Below are positions 21,609-31,200 of a stretch of 41,394 bases of DNA, in pieces. Both the position numbers and the translations under genes were made by a program. The first letter of the stretch is position 1. Every line of letters starts with the position of its first letter. The stretch covers positions 1-41,394 of IMG/VR virus record IMGVR_UViG_3300034374_007949; one strand, 5' to 3'. The notes under the pieces were generated by a model. That model saw only the letters and a list, made by a program, of their open reading frames with translations. It was not told the origin of the DNA and did no database searches. Source of the stretch: a virus.

Positions 21609-23143
21609 GCAGCCAGAAGGCGGACGGCACGCGCGCCAAAGAGGTAGTTCGCGTGGCTGGAGGGGCTGCCGAGAAGCACGAGGAACACACCGGCATCGGC
21701 CGTGCTGCCCCAGGAGCCCCCAACACGCGGCAGCAGGTCGTTGGGGCTAGAGCGGTACACGCCGTCACCACCAAAGATGTTGGTGCTGGTCTGTGTGCCG
21801 CTGGTGCCCAGCTCCCGGGGGATCAACGTCTCCGTCATCGCCCGCAGCGTGGCATCACCAAAGCTGCTGGAGGGGTGGAAGGTGCCGCCGCTGTGGGGCA
21901 CTAGGTAGCTCCAGCCGGCGCTGCCGAACCAGATGCCGTCATCCGCTGCAGCACCGCTCTCAGCCGCCAGGGACAGCACGCCAGTGGCGCCTGTGATCGA
22001 GGCATTGCCCGTGGTGTTGGTCCACGCTGCGCTGCTGGGGAACAGGCGGAAACCGCCGTTGCCGCCGCCACTGTTGGTCAGGCCAGGGGCGCACTCCCAC
22101 TGGTTGCCCTGAATGTCCACGATTCCGCTCAGCTGACCGTTGTGCGTGGTGTGCTCAACAGCAGAAGCTCCGCTGATTCGCGCAGCGCCTGTGAAAGCGC
22201 GACTGTTACGACCGGCATAGCCCGAGCCGTTGTGACCGGTCAGATCCGTGCGGGCGAACTGCAGGCTGGACTTGTTGACGTCGCTGCCGTTGTTGTTGTT
22301 GCCCTTGGGCGCATAGGGCGCCACATCCATCCAGGCCGCCTTGGTGGTGGCACCGGCGATTGGGGCACCGCCGCCATCGAGCAGGGCCTGGGCATGGGCC
22401 AGCGACAGGAAGGCGATCTGGCTGCGGATCCACAGCGGGCAGGGAGCAAAGTCCGCGCCGCGGGTCTTCACCAGGGCCCACACGCCACCGAGATTGTCGG
22501 CGGGGGTGCCAGCGGCACTGTTCAGGGCTGCGCTGTTGCACAGGCTGAAGGGACTGTTGAAGTCGGTACCGCCGTTGTCCTTGGTGGTAGGGCTGACGGG
22601 CCAGTGCAGAGGACGGGAGACTGCAATGCCGCCGGTGAGCGGGGTGCCGCCGGGGCCGCTGGTGTGGTTGGGGGAGCCAGAGCCATCGGGCTTGCCGTTG
22701 GAGATCTGGTACTTGTCCACAAACACGCCGATCAGGCTTGAGCCTGAGTCGGTAAAGGCCTGAGGCAGACGAGCATCGCCACTTTGCGTGTCACTGATCA
22801 CCACCTTCGTGCCATAGAACGGCGCGTTGGTGTTGCCGGGTGCCTGTACGTCGATGTAGTGCGCCGGGATGAAGCACACGATCGAAGCGCTCGGCAGATG
22901 GATGTAGTTGCCGAAGTGAGGGTGCTCGCGCAGCGGGTCGTAAGTTCCGGCGCTCAGCGGAGCAAAGGTGGCAGGCAGTAGTTCAGGCGGGCAGCAGCCG
23001 ATGCCGAAGCCGCTCATGCCGGCCAGGCCCACGGTGTACCGCCACTGATCGCGGTAGCCGTACCACTCGTTTTCGATGTTGAAGATCCCGGAGGGACCAA
23101 CAATGCGCTCCTTAACGCGGAGCAATGGGGTGATGACAGTCAT
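21605..23143 (-). CDS. DGR target: variable tail/receptor-binding protein, C-type-lectin-like C-terminus
   Basis: The 512-aa protein is Gly/Ser/Thr/Asn-rich, with no membrane segment. Its C-terminal part has WECAPG, GGFRLF and DGIWFG segments, and ends in the GARAVRLL pattern typical of C-type-lectin or formylglycine-generating-enzyme-like DGR targets such as Mtd. The VR covers residues 469-509. Compared with TR-encoded residues, N473R, N477S, N480S, N483D, N488L, N490L, N492G, N493S, N497H, N500Y, N501L and N502F differ, plus M470L, D479G and T494P. These would lie on an exposed ligand-binding surface. It follows tail-fibre genes, so it probably binds the host receptor at the tail tip. Confidence 0.9.
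   Translation of the reverse strand: MTVITPLLRVKERIVGPSGIFNIENEWYGYRDQWRYTVGLAGMSGFGIGCCPPELLPATFAPLSAGTYDPLREHPHFGNYIHLPSASIVCFIPAHYIDVQAPGNTNAPFYGTKVVISDTQSGDARLPQAFTDSGSSLIGVFVDKYQISNGKPDGSGSPNHTSGPGGTPLTGGIAVSRPLHWPVSPTTKDNGGTDFNSPFSLCNSAALNSAAGTPADNLGGVWALVKTRGADFAPCPLWIRSQIAFLSLAHAQALLDGGGAPIAGATTKAAWMDVAPYAPKGNNNNGSDVNKSSLQFARTDLTGHNGSGYAGRNSRAFTGAARISGASAVEHTTHNGQLSGIVDIQGNQWECAPGLTNSGGGNGGFRLFPSSAAWTNTTGNASITGATGVLSLAAESGAAADDGIWFGSAGWSYLVPHSGGTFHPSSSFGDATLRAMTETLIPRELGTSGTQTSTNIFGGDGVYRSSPNDLLPRVGGSWGSTADAGVFLVLLGSPSSHANYLFGARAVRLLAA
21616..21739 (-). repeat. DGR variable repeat (VR)
   Basis: This copy of TR lies inside the last 45 codons of the target gene. Differences from TR occur only where TR has A. 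The block 21621-21638 is identical to TR and GC-rich, fitting the initiation-of-mutagenic-homing site at the 3' end of VR. Downstream of it the sequences diverge at once, as expected for IMH versus IMH-like ends. Confidence 0.96.
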
Positions 23144-23146
23144 GGA

Positions 23147-23428
23147 TCAGGCCTCGTTGAAAGGAGCGGGATAGAAAGTGACGGGACTGGGGAGCTGGTC
23201 CTTGGTGATCGCAGTCACTGGTTGACCACCAGCCCATGCGTCGATGTCATCACCAACTCCATGAGCACCGAAGTAATCGAAGCCGTCATGTGTGTTGGCA
23301 TCAGGGTCAGCGTCACGCTGCAATGCCACCAAGGTGAAGGTGGGCTCAGCGCCGGGATCCTGCTCGGGCCACTGCACATTGGTGCCGGGCTCGGGATCAG
23401 CCTTGTAGAAACGAAAGTCCATGGTCAT
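23147..23428 (-). CDS. Hypothetical tail-region protein (93 aa)
   Basis: I take ATG 23428, which overlaps the stop of the 55-aa gene upstream (ATGA). GTG 23431 or ATG 23422 are alternatives. The product is acidic and rich in Pro, Asp and Gly, with no recognised domain. It lies 3 bp before the DGR target gene, so it could be a chaperone or partner of the variable protein. This is inference from position only. Confidence 0.6.
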   Translation of the reverse strand: MTMDFRFYKADPEPGTNVQWPEQDPGAEPTFTLVALQRDADPDANTHDGFDYFGAHGVGDDIDAWAGGQPVTAITKDQLPSPVTFYPAPFNEA

Positions 23429-23595
23429 CACATGTGAGAGGCGGAGGTGGGGTCGATCACAGAGCGACCGCCATAGCTGCGATCACCAGGGCGACCGATG
23501 GGCAGTGTGTCTTGATCGAATTGCTGCAGTTTCTGCAGGCTGGGTTCGGCTACCGGCGCTGTAGCCGGAAACCCTGTGGACGGAAGTACGGCCAT
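23428..23595 (-). CDS. Small tail-region protein (55 aa)
   Basis: ATG 23595 overlaps the stop of the 88-aa gene (TGATG), and the TGA at 23430-23428 overlaps the next ATG. The Pro/Ser-rich N-terminus is followed by a Gln-rich helix and a Gly/Arg segment. No family is recognised. The chained overlaps support it. Confidence 0.5.
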   Translation of the reverse strand: MAVLPSTGFPATAPVAEPSLQKLQQFDQDTLPIGRPGDRSYGGRSVIDPTSASHM

Positions 23596-23612
23596 CAGCA
23601 GAAGCTCCCTGA
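23590..23612. repeat. 23-bp direct repeat, copy 1
   Basis: It is identical to 24053-24075. It spans the last codons (Gly-Ser-Phe-Cys, stop) of the 88-aa gene and the start codon of the next gene, and is part of a duplicated C-terminal module. Confidence 0.8.
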
Positions 23613-23861
23613 CGGAAGGTGAATAGGGTTGTAGGCATCAGCGCTCACGTAGTGAAACGCTGTACCTGGAGGCACCACCGGGCCAACGCCAAATGGCACT
23701 TGACCTGGTGTGCCAACAGAGAACGAACCGTTGCGATAAATCGCAGTCAGTTCATCCAGCAGCACCGAGCCGGTCGATCCCTCTGGGCCAACAGGTCCGA
23801 TGGGTCCGGGGATAACAGGAACGAATGTTCCCTGGAATGGGTTAAAGGCGTAGGTAGCCAT
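23595..23861 (-). CDS. Tail-region protein with collagen-like stretch and duplicated C-terminal module (88 aa)
   Basis: Residues about 16-31 are Gly-X-Y-like (PGPIGPVGPEGSTG), suggesting a short trimeric collagen-type stalk. The C-terminal 44 residues (FSVG-PFGVGP-GTAF-NPIH-SGSFC) closely match the end of the 251-aa tail fibre gene upstream, including the terminal GSFC. It may be a short fibre or cap carrying the same trimerising or binding tip. It starts 2 bp after the preceding stop. Confidence 0.6.
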   Translation of the reverse strand: MATYAFNPFQGTFVPVIPGPIGPVGPEGSTGSVLLDELTAIYRNGSFSVGTPGQVPFGVGPVVPPGTAFHYVSADAYNPIHLPSGSFC

Positions 23862-23863
23862 GA

Positions 23864-24058
23864 TCAGCTCTTGGTGATGCTGGTGACGTTGTTGTTGGCG
23901 TCGTATGTCAGCGACAACGTGGTGACAACATTGCCCCCAGCGCCGCCTGCTCTGTAAGTGACGGTTGCCAAGTTCGACCCCGAGTAGGTCATCGACACAT
24001 AGTCATGTTCGGGAATTGCAAATCCCGGGATGCTGTTCCCATAAGGTTGCGTGGCCAT
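23864..24058 (-). CDS. Small tail-region protein (64 aa)
   Basis: ATG 24058 overlaps the stop of the tail fibre gene (TGATG). The product is rich in Tyr, Thr, Ser, Gly and Asn, with alternating hydrophobic residues suggesting beta-structure. This fits a small fibre or baseplate-like component. No family is recognised. Confidence 0.55.
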   Translation of the reverse strand: MATQPYGNSIPGFAIPEHDYVSMTYSGSNLATVTYRAGGAGGNVVTTLSLTYDANNNVTSITKS

Positions 24059-24075
24059 CAGCAGAAGCTCCCTGA
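24053..24075. repeat. 23-bp direct repeat, copy 2
   Basis: It is identical to 23590-23612. It covers the end of the tail fibre gene and the following start codon. Confidence 0.8.
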
Positions 24076-24813
24076 AGCGTGGTGGATGGGGTAGTAATCG
24101 CTCTGGCTGATGCCAGAGAAAGCAGCGCCCGGCGATAGCACCGGGCCCACCCCGAATGGGATGGCGCCAGGGCGGCCAACACTGAAGGCAGCGTTGATAA
24201 GAATCTCCAAGGGCTCGAGCACCTGGATTGGGCTCTGCGGCACTGCCGCGGCCGTGGCGATCTGCACCGCTGCGTTGGCTGCCGCCGATGCAGAGTTGGC
24301 CGTGGTAGTCACTGCATTGGCTGCAGCGATTGCAGCGTTGGAAGCGGCAGTGGCTGATGCCGCTTCGGCTGTAGCGGCCACTGCTTCGGCTTGCGCAGCA
24401 GAGGCAGATGCCGCGGCCGCGGTGGCGTCGGCGCCGAACTGGGTGATCGCCGCATCGTTGCGGTCCTGCTGTTCCTGAACCACGTAGAGGTTCTGCAGGT
24501 CGGCGGTATCGAGATCGTCGGCGATCAGGTTGCTGCCGTCCTGCCAATCGACCAGACGCGTTTGATTGGGCGTTAGTCGGATGACGGCCAGCGTCTGACC
24601 GGACGCAGGCGCGGTGGCGCATTGCACCTGGTCATCGCTGGTCCAGTTGAAGCCGGCCCCCTCGGCCAGCTCACTGTCAAAGGTGCCGTCGACGATGTTG
24701 TAGTCGATGTACAGCTTGACGTGAGCTTTTAGTAGGTACGGGAACGGGACGCTGAAATCAACAGTCGCCCCGTTGCCCGGGTACTGGCGATACGAGAACG
24801 GGGTCGCAGGCAC
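24058..24813 (-). CDS. Tail fibre protein with T7 gp17-like N-terminal anchoring domain
   Basis: Residues 1-125 resemble the T7 gp17 N-terminal domain that attaches fibres to the tail: YPGNGATVDFSVPFPYLLKAHVKLYID, then NQTRLVDW and a helix with LQNLYVVQEQQDR. Residues about 125-190 are an Ala-rich coiled coil, probably trimeric. The C-terminal 44 residues form a module duplicated in the 88-aa gene. At 251 aa it is much shorter than T7 gp17 (553), lacking a large receptor-binding tip. That job may be split off to the DGR target and small genes downstream. Confidence 0.85.
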   Translation of the reverse strand: MPATPFSYRQYPGNGATVDFSVPFPYLLKAHVKLYIDYNIVDGTFDSELAEGAGFNWTSDDQVQCATAPASGQTLAVIRLTPNQTRLVDWQDGSNLIADDLDTADLQNLYVVQEQQDRNDAAITQFGADATAAAASASAAQAEAVAATAEAASATAASNAAIAAANAVTTTANSASAAANAAVQIATAAAVPQSPIQVLEPLEILINAAFSVGRPGAIPFGVGPVLSPGAAFSGISQSDYYPIHHASGSFC

Positions 24814-24820
24814 GGCATGA

Positions 24821-27800
24821 CTACGGGGTTGTAGTCATTGTGGCGCCATTGAGGGCCTCGGCAAAGCGACGTAGCCCTTCCGTCTCCTGTTGCAAGCGGT
24901 TGCTTCGCATTGTGTTGCGTCGCTCTCGCCACTCAGCAGCAGCTGGGCTCTCGCTGGCGTTCAGGGCATCTCTCGTGATCAGTTCGTAGTAGCGCTTGGT
25001 GGCATTGATCAGGATCTGCGCAGCCTGTCCCCTGCGCTCGGCAGGCGGCATGTCTCTCTTCTTCAGGTCTGCAGTGGTTTGCGGGTTGCCCTCCATGGCG
25101 AGGTACACCGGATCATTGATCAGTGAGCGCAATGCCTCTCTAACGGTCTTGCCTTTGATGTGGCGCTCGAGGAATTGAGAGACAGGAAAGCTGATCGGCT
25201 TGTTGCTCTCGACCGTCATTCCGCTTGGTAGATCGACCGGATAGCGCAACGTGAAGGTGACCTTGGGTACGACGCCGGCAATCATTAGTCGAGCCGTGGG
25301 CGACATCTCTCCGACTGCAGCGGCATAGGTGTCGTTGTATTCCTTCTTCAGCTCGTCGCTCATGGCGACGCCCTCGAGGGTCCCCGTCATGAGGGCGCTG
25401 GGCGGCTTGAGCTGGTTCTGGGCGTCGAGCTCCGCGTAGAGCTTGGCGTCGGCCTCGGGCCATACCTGCGGGAAGAAGCGATCCTTGACCGCGTCGACCA
25501 GTCGCTGCCCCCAGGCCAGTTGCAGGTTGCTGCCCAGCCAGTCCTTCTCCTTGTAGGCGCCACCGAGCAGGCCGGTGAGGCCCAGAGTGCCGTAGGCCAG
25601 CTCACGCAACTGTCGCTCGATCTTCTCGAGGGGTTCTTCTCCTGCCCCCAGGAACCTCTCGTTGGCGCTGGGCGCGGTGCTGGTGAAGAAGCTGCGGCCG
25701 CTCATGCCGGTGAAGCGCTCAACATCGCGGACGGCGCCGATGCCAGGGAGCTGGCCCGAACCCAGGTAGCCGAGCACCCTGGTGGGCGACTTGCTTGGTT
25801 CCATGAACAGCTCCATCAGCTGGTTCACCTGGCCGAGCGCGGTCTGGCGCATCAGATGGCCGGTGAGCACCTGCATCACGCCGCCCAGGGCGTTGTACTG
25901 GTCGTACTTGGAATAGGCCCCCGTCACAAAGGTTTCCTTGACGTCCTTCCACAAGAAGAGGGTGTTCAGGATCGGGATGCCTCCCAGGAAGGGGATGCCC
26001 GCGACCGTGTTGGGGTTCTGCCCCTGGGCCTTAAGTCGAGTGAGCCACTCTTCGCGCTCGCGCGGGTCGATTGGGCCGTTGCCGATGATCAGCCCGGCCG
26101 CATCCAAAGCGCCGAAGCCGGCCAGCAGCATCGAAGAGACGGCCCAGGAGGCCTTGGCCCTGGCCACCTGCTCTGGGGTCGCGCTCTTCCCGAAGGCCGC
26201 ATTGATCGGCACAGTGAGCCAGTCACTGGCCAGGCCGAAGTCCAGCAGCGTGCCCATGAAGGGGGACTGCACATAGGGGAAGGCCAGGTCGAAGAACCAC
26301 TGCTTGCGGAGCTTTTGCAGCCCCTCGTAGACAGAGCCGGTGACGCCGTCTTCTGGGCGGTTCTGCATCCGCATTTCTTGCGAGAACCCTTCGGCCACCT
26401 GCGACTCGGGCGTGTCGAATGTCGGGGTGCCGTAGGTCTCGCCCAGCTTTTCATTGAGGATTCGCTCGGCGATCTCCTGGTCGGTGACATCGGTGCCAAG
26501 GGCGTATTCACGCCGATAGCTCTTGATGTTCTCCTCGGTTGGGGCTTGCTGGTAGAAGGCCTTGCGCAGCTCGCCCATCACCCACTCGTCGCGGTCCCGC
26601 TGAGTCATCAGTCCGAGCTGAGCTCCGTCGCGCCTGGCCCTGACCTCGAGGTCGTTCTTGATCTTGAACGTGTGGAAGAAGTAGCCGGAGACGTTGTCGA
26701 CCCCGCTCATCATGCGAAAGCCCATGGTCGTGTTCTCCACGCCCATGCTCTCCAGCCAAATGCGCCAGCCGGCTTGGAGCTTGTTGCGGAAGATGCCGAC
26801 GTTCTCGGGAATCGACAAGGGCCCTGAGTCCTTGCCGGTGCGATACGGCATGTCGAGCAGCTGCTGGATTTCGGCCTTGCGCTGCGCGTTGTCGCTGATC
26901 TGCCGGCCATAGGTGTCGGCGTTGCCGCCGAACGGCGCCTTGCCCTGATTGAACGCATCAAGGAACAGCTCGCGCGCGGACGCACGAGTCATGTCCATCC
27001 CGAACTTGACGCTGTCCCACGCCACTCCAAAGCCGTCCACCAGGTCGGCCCTGGTGGTCTTGGTCCCGAATGGTGTCAGCAGGCCAGTGTTCTCAAACGC
27101 CTGGCGCAGGGGCCCCAGGAACATCATCGCCATGTTGCTGCCCGCGTTCGTCTTGAACTGCGTCATGGTGTTGAGCAGCTGGCTGTCCTTGGCCAGTGCA
27201 TTACCGCGGCGCATCAGGAGGTTGAACCACTCCTTGTCGCCTAGGCGGCTCTTGGGGTCGACGCCATCGAGCTGGGTGATCAGCTTGAGCTGCTCAACGG
27301 CTTCGGCCGCTTTCTCTGGGTTGACCTTGGCGTCGTCGATCGCCTCCACCACCCGGGCGAAGTGATCGTCCCTGACCAGCTCCTCGGCGGTCATTGTTAG
27401 GCCTGCCTCGAGCTCTTGCTGATCTGGCTGGAACAGGCGGCCATCGGCCAACTCCTCCGCCAGGTCGGTGTCCATCAGGCCGGGGTTGTCGATCGCTCCG
27501 CGGCGGGCATAGAGCGCCTGGCCGGTTCGGCGGCCAGCAAGGCTGTAGTGCCGCTCGGAAACCAGGGCCAGCTTCCACGCCTTGAAGGCTGAGCCCTTCA
27601 GCTCGTCGGGCACTTGGCCGCCACGGATGGCAGTGCTGATCTCGTCGAGCTTGTCGAGGTAGGACTCGCGGTAGCCCTCCTTGGCTACCCGCAGGCGAAT
27701 CATCCGCTCGGGGATGGCATTGAACGCTGCTGCGTCGTTGGCCATCAGCGCCATCACCCGGTTCACGTCCAGGTTCAAGTCGCGGTAAGAGTCGACCACC

Positions 27801-28204
27801 AGCTGGGCAATGCGCTCCTGGCCGAGCTTCTCGGTGATGAAGGCGTAGTCCTGCGGGTTGAGCCGCCGGTTGCTGATGGTCAGTAGCTGGGCAACCTTTG
27901 CGTAATCCTCCGCCGTCTCGATGTCGTAGTTGGCCAGCAGCTGCTTGAAGTTGATGGGCTGGCCTTCGCCGATGTTGACCCGTGGCGTGGCCTCAAGTGC
28001 TTGCTCGATGTAGGCGTTGAACTGGTCGTTGTCGAGCAGGTCGGCCTGGCGACGAAGCTCGCCCTCGAGCACGTTGTCGGGAATGGTCGCCTCGCCGTCA
28101 GTCGTGTAGCCGCTGGCCTTGATGCGGTTGAGTCGATCTTCGATTTGGCGCTTCTGCTGCTGCAGGCGCTGAATCTCTTGAAAAGCGTCTTCGCAGTTGG
28201 ACAT
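24821..28204 (-). CDS. Large internal virion (ejected) protein, 1127 aa
   Basis: The very long, mainly helical protein has a charged coiled-coil-like N-terminus and a central region with several hydrophobic stretches (about residues 650-800, including FDLAFPYVQSPFMGTLL and VAGIPFLGGIPILNTLF). Its place after the other large internal proteins and before the tail fibre corresponds to T7 gene 16. Such proteins are ejected to form a channel across the envelope. No lysozyme motif is visible in it. In this genome that domain is on the 908-aa protein. Confidence 0.75.
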   Translation of the reverse strand: MSNCEDAFQEIQRLQQQKRQIEDRLNRIKASGYTTDGEATIPDNVLEGELRRQADLLDNDQFNAYIEQALEATPRVNIGEGQPINFKQLLANYDIETAEDYAKVAQLLTISNRRLNPQDYAFITEKLGQERIAQLVVDSYRDLNLDVNRVMALMANDAAAFNAIPERMIRLRVAKEGYRESYLDKLDEISTAIRGGQVPDELKGSAFKAWKLALVSERHYSLAGRRTGQALYARRGAIDNPGLMDTDLAEELADGRLFQPDQQELEAGLTMTAEELVRDDHFARVVEAIDDAKVNPEKAAEAVEQLKLITQLDGVDPKSRLGDKEWFNLLMRRGNALAKDSQLLNTMTQFKTNAGSNMAMMFLGPLRQAFENTGLLTPFGTKTTRADLVDGFGVAWDSVKFGMDMTRASARELFLDAFNQGKAPFGGNADTYGRQISDNAQRKAEIQQLLDMPYRTGKDSGPLSIPENVGIFRNKLQAGWRIWLESMGVENTTMGFRMMSGVDNVSGYFFHTFKIKNDLEVRARRDGAQLGLMTQRDRDEWVMGELRKAFYQQAPTEENIKSYRREYALGTDVTDQEIAERILNEKLGETYGTPTFDTPESQVAEGFSQEMRMQNRPEDGVTGSVYEGLQKLRKQWFFDLAFPYVQSPFMGTLLDFGLASDWLTVPINAAFGKSATPEQVARAKASWAVSSMLLAGFGALDAAGLIIGNGPIDPREREEWLTRLKAQGQNPNTVAGIPFLGGIPILNTLFLWKDVKETFVTGAYSKYDQYNALGGVMQVLTGHLMRQTALGQVNQLMELFMEPSKSPTRVLGYLGSGQLPGIGAVRDVERFTGMSGRSFFTSTAPSANERFLGAGEEPLEKIERQLRELAYGTLGLTGLLGGAYKEKDWLGSNLQLAWGQRLVDAVKDRFFPQVWPEADAKLYAELDAQNQLKPPSALMTGTLEGVAMSDELKKEYNDTYAAAVGEMSPTARLMIAGVVPKVTFTLRYPVDLPSGMTVESNKPISFPVSQFLERHIKGKTVREALRSLINDPVYLAMEGNPQTTADLKKRDMPPAERRGQAAQILINATKRYYELITRDALNASESPAAAEWRERRNTMRSNRLQQETEGLRRFAEALNGATMTTTP

Positions 28205-28206
28205 GA

Positions 28207-31200
28207 TCAGCAGCCCTCCATGGCGGCGCGTTGTTTCACCGCTTCGATGCGGTTATTGAGGTCGGTCAGCCTGGCCTCGGCAAGTTGGGCGCCCTCCGCC
28301 AGCGCCTTCCCAGGTCGGCCTTCGATTGCCTCTCTGACAGCTGCTCGTGACAAGCCGCGAGGGAATCCTGTCTTGGGGTCCGCGTCGCCAAGCGCCTGGT
28401 TCAGCTCGTCGACAAGGCGCCCCTCGCTGAGCATCGACGACATCGTGCTGCCGCCAGCCCCCACTGGTCGCCCGTCCCAACTTGCACGCCTCCAGCCGAG
28501 CTCGCCGGGACTGGATTCCATCCGCTCAAAGCCTGCGCCTGGCTGTTCGAACGCAAACTGTTCGGCGCCTAGAGCTCCACTTCGTGCTCTTTCGAAGATG
28601 CCCCGCGTGGAATCAAACGTGCCGTTTGCAACCAGGTTATAAAGCTTCTCAAAAACGTCAAAAATGCGGTCGAAGGCAGAGATGACCGTGGCGACTGCTT
28701 TCGTGGGGCCGTCCGCGTCAAGCTCGTATCCGCCGAGCATTGCGCGGACTGGGTCCTGTCCGTTCCGTCGCGCCCACGCATACCGCTGAAAGGCGACTGC
28801 CTGTGATTCAGCGTAAGCAATCGGGGCGCCGGACTTCGCGCCGGTGACGTGGTTGGAGCCAATGGCCACCTTTGCGCGGGCCCAGGCGTTGTCGAGAACC
28901 TTGGCCTCTTCGGGGCCAATCGACAGATACTGCAGCCGATGGAACGCCTCGTGATAAGCGGTTGGCATGATCTCGGCATCGGATGCCGCCCGAGTGACTC
29001 CGTTGACCTGAATCAGGTCTTCGGTCAGTCGGTAGAAGCCCTTGCGCATCCCTTTCTTTTTGCCGTCGCCACCCCAGGCGGACTTGAGTGTGACGATCTC
29101 GTATTCGTCCTGAAGGCGAATTGCGACGTCGTCGCCCGCCACCTCGCGGACGATCTGCGTGAGCTGCTCACGCCGCAGCGCGGAGGCCTCTGGGGACAGT
29201 CCGGGCAGCGAGGTGTCGAGGAGATCCCATCCGCTCATGGAGTCCAGTTCGCCGAGATCCATCGCCTGGTCCGGCACCTGCAGCTTCATGCCCTTCTGCG
29301 GCGCGGCGGCGGAGCCGGTCTGCTCACTCGCCAGGTCCTTGATCGCCCTATTGACCTTGGCTCCGTGCGTGCGGATCGCTTGAACGCTGTAGCCCGCCTC
29401 CTTAAGCGCAGCGACCAGGCGGTCCTCGCCCTTGGATTTCTTGCTGACGTCGCGCAGCATGTACGCCGCGCGGTCCAGGTCCGAATCAAACGCCAGCTGG
29501 GCCATGCCGTAGCGGGGCGCCGATTTCGACAGATCCGCAGGGAAGCTGAAGCCGGCGGGGGCGGTGAGGCCGCGCCCAGTCATTCCCTCAAGCTGCTTGC
29601 GGAGCTTGGCCGCATGAGCCCGCAGGTCGGCAGCGAACTCAGCTCGGCCGCTCGCCTCGGCCGCGGGGATGCGCGACTGCTCGGTGTCGCGGATCTGGCT
29701 CTCGAGTGCGGCAATTTCCTCTGCTCGCCTTCTTGCAGCGGCTGAGCCCGGAGGCGGACCCGCGAAACCGTCCACCGCTCCCGCCGCCTTCTTCTCGTCA
29801 AAGGTGAGCAGGTCGTAGCCCTCGGCTTCACGGGCGGCCTTCTCGGCCTCCTGGGCCATGGCGTCGTCGATAGCCTTCTGAGCGGCGCGCAGGTCCAGCT
29901 CGTCGGCCATGGCCTGCACCACGTCGTCGCTGATGGTGTTCTCGGCCAGATCGCGCTGCACCTTCATCAGGTCAACGCCCGAGTCGATGGGCAGCTCGGG
30001 GATCGGCGTCTCCGGTGGCCGCACCTCGCCGTTCTGGATGGCGCGCTGAATGGCGAGCATCTCCATCGCCTGGCGGTCATCGGGCAGCAGTTCGTCCAGT
30101 TGCTGCGGGGCCTGGGCCAGCAGGTCTTCCTGCACCACGTCGGCGCGAACCACGGCTTCTTCGCCCATCAGATCGCCCAGCTGGCCCACTAGGCGGTTCT
30201 TGATCTGCTTGGCCACGGCGCCTTTGTTCTCGCCGGCCGCCACCCGTGCGCCGCCCTCGTTGAGCAGATCGCGGATCGGGCCGGTTTCCATCCAGGTGCG
30301 CTGGAAGAACTCGATCGCCCGGGCGTTGGCATCGGCAACGGCCTGGGCGCTGGCCTTGTCGATACGGCTGCCCTTGGCCTCCAGCGCTGCGCTGTTGGCG
30401 TCGGCCATGGTGAACAGCCGCTTCTCGCGCTTCAGCAGCGATCCGACCTCATCGGCCAGATCGGCGACGGCGATCATCTGCTTGTTGAAAGTCTGATCCC
30501 AGTCGGTGCCAGACAGCAGGTCGGTCTGCTCGCCAATGCCGCCGGCCTGGGCCTCGCCCGTCATCTGCCGGCTCATCTCGAGCATGTTCCGCAGGCGGCC
30601 TTCGGTGACGCCCTGGTTCTCCACCAGGTAGCGATAGGCGCCGCGCATCGACTCTTCGCTCGCTCCGCTGCCGCCGATGATTCGACCCATCCGCTCCTTG
30701 ATCTGGCCGCTTTCGACAGCCCGCAGGATGTCGTCAGGCAGCTGGCTCAGCTGGAAGCCGGACAGACCGTGACCTGAATCCGGGGATAGAGGCACGCCCA
30801 TGGCCTCGAGCTGGGCGGGGTCAGTGACGCCTGCGCCCCTCATGAACCAGGCCGCGTCAATCGGGCGGCCGCCGCCGCTGGCGATATTGCTCAGCGCTCC
30901 TGCGGTCTTTGCCTGTTCTGGCGACTCGGCAATCAGCTCCTTGACCGCAAGGGTGGGGATACCGAGCTCCTTGGCCTTGGCGAAGCGGTTGTGGCCGTTG
31001 ACCACGTAGTAGTTGCCGTCGGCCGGGTCTTGCCAGACCTCGACCACGCCTTCCATGTCGGTGTTCCAGCGGTCGACGCCCTCGAGGGAGGAGCCACGCT
31101 GCACACCCCTGGCGTCAGTGCCGCCTTTGTACTGGAAGCGCTCTGGGTCGACCTTGAGGTCGCCAGTGCTCACAATCTGCTGACCAGGCAGCAGTCGGTT

